Assembly: GCF_011397635.1 (NCBI RefSeq)
Contig: NC_064754.1
Span: 28,376,543-28,440,542 of the forward strand
DNA from: Epinephelus fuscoguttatus
Taxonomy: Eukaryota > Chordata > Actinopteri > Perciformes > Serranidae
Reading direction: 5' to 3'
DNA: 64,000 nt
Shown: piece by piece, positions 59,180 to 64,000 of the stretch
Layout: every line of letters begins with the position of its first letter
How positions within the stretch are numbered: the stretch's first letter is position 1
Made by a program: the position numbers and the translations under genes
The notes under the pieces: model-generated
Seen by the model: only the letters and a program-made list of their open reading frames with translations
What the model was told of the DNA's origin: nothing
Database searches by the model: none

Positions 59180-61253
59180 TTAAACACCAAAAAAAAAGAC
59201 ACCTGTGTAGTTATTGCTGCCTTTTTATGAGCCACCAATGATACTGAGACTACTTGTTACAGCCCGGGCACTGATATTAGAAATTATAATTGCCAACCAT
59301 TGGAAGCAGAACAAATGAAAACCTCATGTATTTCACCGTCGGAACTTATTAGTGTAACATCCGGCGGAAGTAAACAAAACAAAGGCGCCAGTCGCGTTAA
59401 CTTCGGGAGGTTACTCTATGAGTTAAACCTCGAGCCACATTTACTGTAGCCTACATTAGACAATAATGTGTTCAGCTGAGTCTTTGAGAGAGTTTGTCAA
59501 CGAGCGACTAACTGCTGCTGCTGAAGAAATATTGGGAGTTTTTCAAAGAACCATCGTCAAGTACGAGGAAGAGATCGATCGTCAGCGCAGACTGTTGGAT
59601 ATCGTGTTGAAGCCTGAACTAAAGTTACACAGGACAGGTGGGTGAAACCTGATTTAACTAATTTACTGCCATGTCTGTATATTTGCTGTAGCATCACATT
59701 AGTATGCTGTTGGTGTTGTTGTGTGTCCCTCCAGAGCTCCCACAGCAACATGTGTGTAAGGAGGAGGAGGTTGTCCCTGAGCAGCAGCTCTGTATTGAGG
59801 AGAGGAAGTCCAGTGTGGACCAAGAGCACCCAGAGTCTCCACACATTAAAGAGGAAGAGGAGGAAGTGTGCAGCAGTCAGGAGGGAGAGCAGCTTGTACT
59901 GAAGCAGGAGACTGATGGCTTTATGTTGACTCCTGCTGATGAGCAAAGTGAGCACAGTGAAGATCAGACTCTGGACTTCATTCATGACGACACTCAAAGT
60001 GCAGCAGACAAAGAGTCTGTCGTCATCATACCAGTTATAAGCTCTGTGATACCAAGCAGTGACCACCAGCTGCTCTCTCACAACTCTCATGTAGCTGAGA
60101 GCCAAGATGAGGAAGAATACCTGCATGGAGACTCAGGATCAACTAGAAACACAGAGCTTGAAGCAGAGAAAAGACATCATGAAAGTGAAATTAACAGTAA
60201 GAGTCCACACACCTCTGCTGTGATCAACTTAAATACAGGTAAAAAGCCTTTAGAATGTGACGTATGTGGGAAAATTTTTGAGTGCAAGTCAAAATTGCAT
60301 AGACACCTGAAAAGCCACACAGGTGAGAAGCCACATACTTGTAAAGTATGTGGGAGAGCTTTCAGACATAATAGTGTCTTGTTAGTCCACATGAGGACTC
60401 ACACAGGTGAGAAGCCGTACACTTGTAAAGTATGTGGTAAAGCTTTCGGACGTAATGGTGTCTTGTTAGTCCACATGAGGACTCACACAGGTGAGAAGCC
60501 GTATACTTGTAACGTATGTAGGAGAGCGTTCAGATATAATGGTCACTTGTCAGTCCACATGAAGACTCACACAGGTGAGAAGCCGTATACTTGTAATGTA
60601 TGTGGGAGAGCTTTTGGACGTAATGGTGACTTGTTAGTCCACATGAGGACTCACACAGGTGAGAAGCCACATACTTGTGACGTATGTGGGAAAGCTTTCG
60701 GACGTAATAGTGTCTTGTTAGACCACATGAGGACTCATTCAGGGGAGAAGCCGTATACTTGCAAAACATGTGGGAGACACTTCAGATCTGCCAGTAACTT
60801 GACAGCCCACATGAGAACGCACACAGGTTTAAAGGTGCATCACTTGAGCACAGAGGTTCCAGTTGAAGTCACACATATACAGGAGAGAGACGGTATACAT
60901 GCAAAACATATGGCAGAGCTTTCAGAGGCCTCTTCCATAAAGCATGCTAAGAAAAGTGGGGAGTGAAGTCCAAATCTTGAATTTTAATTGAAATTGCAGG
61001 TCTGGAAAAGTTAAACTAGTGAGATAAAGAACAAAGGGAGGAGACTGCTTTAAAGTTTGAATTTTACACTTGCAGGAGTCATGGAAAACCTGGAAAAGTC
61101 ATGGAATTAGTCAAAATCATTATAAGTCACAGAACTTGTTTGTGTATAATGAAATTATTAGAATCATCTTCAGTGGATAACCCTCCACATAATGTAACAT
61201 AATGGCAAATTCATTTTCTGCAGCTGGCGTATTAATGTAGCTTTAATTTGTGC
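59175..61253 (+). repeat. Tandem duplication, unit 2
   Basis: Homologous to 52846-55000. It has a 24-bp insertion before the ATG relative to unit 1 (CAGTCGCGTTAACTTCGG region) and otherwise the same layout. Confidence 0.85.
59466..60966 (+). CDS. C2H2 zinc-finger protein, 7 fingers (copy 2)
   Basis: Two exons, 59466-59637 and 59735-60966, give 467 aa. The N-terminal module matches copy 1 except for MCSAES versus MSSTES and ELKL versus EIKL. The 97-bp intron is identical to that of copy 1 by eye. Seven C2H2 fingers lie at residues ~232-420. Contact residues (-1,2,3,6): CSKR, HSVV, RGVV, YGHV, RGDV, RSVD, SSNA. It lacks the equivalent of copy 1 finger 2 (RYVV). The Glu run is two residues shorter. 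Finger 4 has CNVCRRAF, with Arg for the usual Gly after the second Cys; the zinc ligands are intact. Likely nuclear DNA-binding repressor, target unknown. Confidence 0.93.
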
Positions 61254-61650
61254 TGTCAAGAGATTAAAAAAATTGAGAGATTAATTAATTATGATCTGTA
61301 ATTAATTGATCTAATTAAGAGAGAGGGCTAGCGCATTTTGTGGCTGCGGCAGCTAGTCGCGGCACTTCCAGTGGCAGCTCCAGCTGCTGGATGAGCTGCC
61401 TCGCCAGCTGCCACCCCCACGGCAGCTGCCACGGAAGCAAGTGGCAGCGTCCGAGGCATCTGACAGTATTTCATGCCTCAGTAGTGGCAGCTGCCGCTGT
61501 CGAGGCAGCTCCCGAGGGCAACTGACGGTACTTCAGCACTTGCCGGTTACAAATTCAGGTGTTCCCATAGCTGACAGTGAGTGGCAACTGCCACTGTTTT
61601 ACCTACACTATGCCACTAGCCTCGGAGGCAGCTGCCACTACTGTATATGT
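61254..61650 (+). repeat. GGCAGCTGCC palindrome cluster
   Basis: After an AT-rich ATTAATTAATT segment (61262-61320), about 300 bp of GC-rich DNA contains some seven copies of GGCAGCTGCC or close variants. Known teleost repeats share the AT-rich part; the palindrome cluster I do not recognise. Confidence 0.55.
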
Positions 61651-61696
61651 ATATATATATGTATGTATGTACGTATGTATGTATGTATGTATGTAT
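61651..61696. repeat. (TATG)n microsatellite
   Basis: A (TA)n run passes into (TATG)n. Confidence 0.85.
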
Positions 61697-62177
61697 AATA
61701 AGGGCTCACAGATCATTTGTGCTGATCAGGAGAGTACTCATCAATAAACAGTGAAATTAATAATTGAACCTTGAACCTGTGGGAGAAGATGTTGCACTTT
61801 ATATAAGGAGCACTTAAACAAGTGTGTTGTTTATGGTTTTTGGGGTTGTGGATTTTTAGTGTAGGGTAGAGGATGTTTGTTTTGTATGTGTATTTATCTG
61901 ATTGCCTATGGTGCCCTACGAATGAGTATGTATGTATACACACTGCTTCAAGATCATTCCAGCTGTTGACCTCGGCATTTTCCAATCATGGAATCACTAC
62001 AGGCTTTGTATCATTGAAGAGGAATAAAGAGACTATACAGCTGTTAAGATTTTTATGTAACACCTTTATCCAATCTGTAATAGAAATACTGTAATAAAAT
62101 ATTTCACACCAAATTAAAAAAAAAAAAGTTGTGTGGGGATATTGCACAGTTATTGCATGGTCCACAAAGAAAAAAAA
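61697..62177. other. Gene-free stretch
   Basis: Probably includes the 3' UTR of the minus-strand gene to the right. No other feature seen. Confidence 0.4.
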
Positions 62178-63826
62178 TCAGTCTGGTTCTTCAAATCTGG
62201 CAAAATCTTTGTAGTTCTTCACCTCGACAACTTGTGTCCAGAAATTGTCACAGTCCATTTTCTTTTGAAAAATGAAAGTAAACATTTCTGCTGGAGAATC
62301 AACATAATGCTCATCTTCCCAACTATGAAGGTCCTCTTTGTCTATGGAAAGGACCGCTGGTATTTCAAGCCTTCCATCAAACTTTGTCTTGCGACACCAC
62401 TCAGCAGCAGCTATGCAGTCTCTCAAAAAACAATGCTCTGCAGTAAACAAGAAAACAAGATCAAAGTATTCATTGTATATTGATATTCCCAAGAAACTTG
62501 CTTATAATTTACAGCAAATTAACAAATTGATGATATAATTAGAAATGCTTATTACTTTATTGTCAACAAACTCCCTAACCAGAGATTTATAGTTACTCTT
62601 TATTGAGTAGGCTACCATTGTTCACAGTATTGAATTTGCTATATTGCCTTACGATAAAAGCGAGATTGTATATTTTATGTGAAAGAGGCATTCGTAAGTT
62701 TGGTAATGTTAACTATTTCAGTACTTCCTTCTGTGAACTGTTTTGTCTTGTTTTTAAGACTCCACACTTAACTGTTATTTAAGTTTCATTGAAATAAACT
62801 TTAAACCTCATTTGTCTTCTTGGTTTGTATATAATTCCATTGTTATTCCTTTGCATGCATGCAATTCATAGAAACAAAAAACCAAAGGGTCATAATTTTA
62901 TGTTAATAAAGTTCAACCACAATGTGTCACCTTTCAGCAAGTCAAGTAGGCTGTGCTGCAAAATAATAAGTTATAGTTGTGTAAAGCATTTCACAGTAAG
63001 ATGCAATGTTATTTTCAGCAACAAAAAAATGTGTGGAGTGGATGAGATCATATATGCTCAGCTTTGTTTTTATTGTCTCGTGCAACTAAAGCCACTTCAA
63101 TAATAAAATTGCAGTAGCATTTAATAGGTCTATAGCTGTGGGGGTTTGGGATAGAAAAGGTCTTACCTCATCCATGCTTTCTGAGTCACCTTCTGTGATC
63201 TCTCCAGGTCTGTAAAAAATATGATCTGTAAATGCACTGGTGCCATCATTACAGTGACCTCAACTTAACCTACAAAAGTACTGTGATTCATGACTGGCAG
63301 AATGGATTTAGAGATTTAGCATGTACACCTACACACAATGTCCTTTACCTTTTGTCATCCTTAGAAGATGTGCTCTTCAGAAGCACAGATTCAGCTTGGT
63401 ATCGGGACATGCTGTGACTTTTTTGCAGCCACTGAATCAGAACCTGTGAGAAAAACTGTCAACTTAAAAGATATTGAATTTAGCCATGTATACATATGTT
63501 TCTTCCTTATAGATTTAAGCACTATCATTTTGATTCCAACAGCTAGAGATTAATTATATTAGAATTTAATGGTACCATAGAGTAATAGATATACAGTATC
63601 TCTATATCTATATCCAAAGTCTTTTGACATTTGCAGCTCTTAAGACACAGATACCATTACACAGAATTTCATGCTGTGAATTGTATTCTTGTACTAATAA
63701 GTAAGTTGTTACATATTCTCTTTATCTCACCTCAGGCAAAATTACATCCGTGAGGAAGAGCTGCTTCTCGGCAACGGTGCCGGTTACTGACAGGACTTTT
63801 TCTAGTCTCTGGATAATGTCTTCTGT
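62178..63826 (-). CDS. Last four exons of an unrecognised gene, partial
   Basis: Exons in transcript order: 63826-63731, 63443-63349, 63209-63167, 62435-62178. All junctions are GT-AG and the phases agree, giving 163 residues and a TGA stop. The first exon encodes a helical segment (RLEKVLSV, LFLTDVILPEVLIQWLQ), the second a Ser/Lys-rich part (SVLLKSTSSKDDKR), the third is acidic (EGDSESMDE), and the last a compact segment rich in Trp, Phe and acidic residues (AAAEWCRKTKFDG, MFTFIFQKKMDCDNFW) ending FARFEEPD. I do not recognise the protein. The LFLTDVILPE phrase recalls the C-terminal region of PWWP3A/MUM1-like proteins, from memory only. The last acceptor could instead be two bases earlier, but that breaks the frame. 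The gene continues past the right edge. Confidence 0.65.
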
Positions 63827-64000
63827 CTGGGGGAGTAATAGACATGGGAAAAAAAACAAAAAACAAAACAGGAATAACAACTTATTGTGTAGGTCTTACA
63901 TCGCCCTTTTCCAGTGTGTGGCCTTGTCATGTTTGGAGAATTTTTAATGTACTTGTGTGTATCTAATGTACTAATTAGCACTTTCATGCACAACATGGAT

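Noticed and set aside
59557-60126. Minus-strand 189-codon frame, and its counterpart at 53208-53654
   Set aside because: They are the complement of the zinc-finger exon 2 and intron; the sense strand clearly explains them.

Overview
The window looks like nuclear DNA of a percomorph-type teleost fish. It has spliced genes with short GT-AG introns, dense (GT)n, (CTAT)n and (CA)n microsatellites, and the usual teleost repeats: an L2-type LINE, Rex3/RTE remnants, tRNA-derived SINEs, hAT and TTAA-site MITEs, a Harbinger derivative and solo LTRs. The KRAB-less C2H2 zinc-finger genes also fit. All calls come from reading the sequence; no database was searched.

Layout. (1) 1-29,000: no gene found. 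This part is a mosaic of nested transposons, the most complex being 9,083-11,880 (foldback repeat holding a solo LTR and a second foldback), 14,319-17,990 (L2 LINE inside an older repeat) and 22,740-25,257 (hAT element holding two further elements, each with its own insert). (2) 29,122-39,972, plus strand: a complete 26-exon parn gene, 682 aa, with all catalytic residues at the same numbers as the human protein. (3) 41,725-51,324, minus strand: a complete 18-exon rexo5 gene, 802 aa, with a DEDDh exonuclease domain and two RRM-like domains. The two genes are convergent. (4) 52,846-61,253: a tandem duplication carrying two intact C2H2 zinc-finger genes of 8 and 7 fingers, with a dead third finger gene and a LINE (itself split by a 1.5-kb solo LTR) between them. 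(5) 62,178-63,826, minus strand: the last four exons of an unrecognised gene that continues beyond the right edge.

How the genes relate. PARN and REXO5 are both DEDDh 3'-5' RNA exonucleases acting on poly(A) tails and small structured RNAs, so their tail-to-tail position is notable, though it may be chance. The zinc-finger pair sits in a transposon-rich block, and its copies differ in finger number and in DNA-contact residues, as expected for a young DNA-binding repressor family. Coding exon positions below were read from splice sites; the phases close (2,049 nt and 2,409 nt, both multiples of 3), which supports the models.
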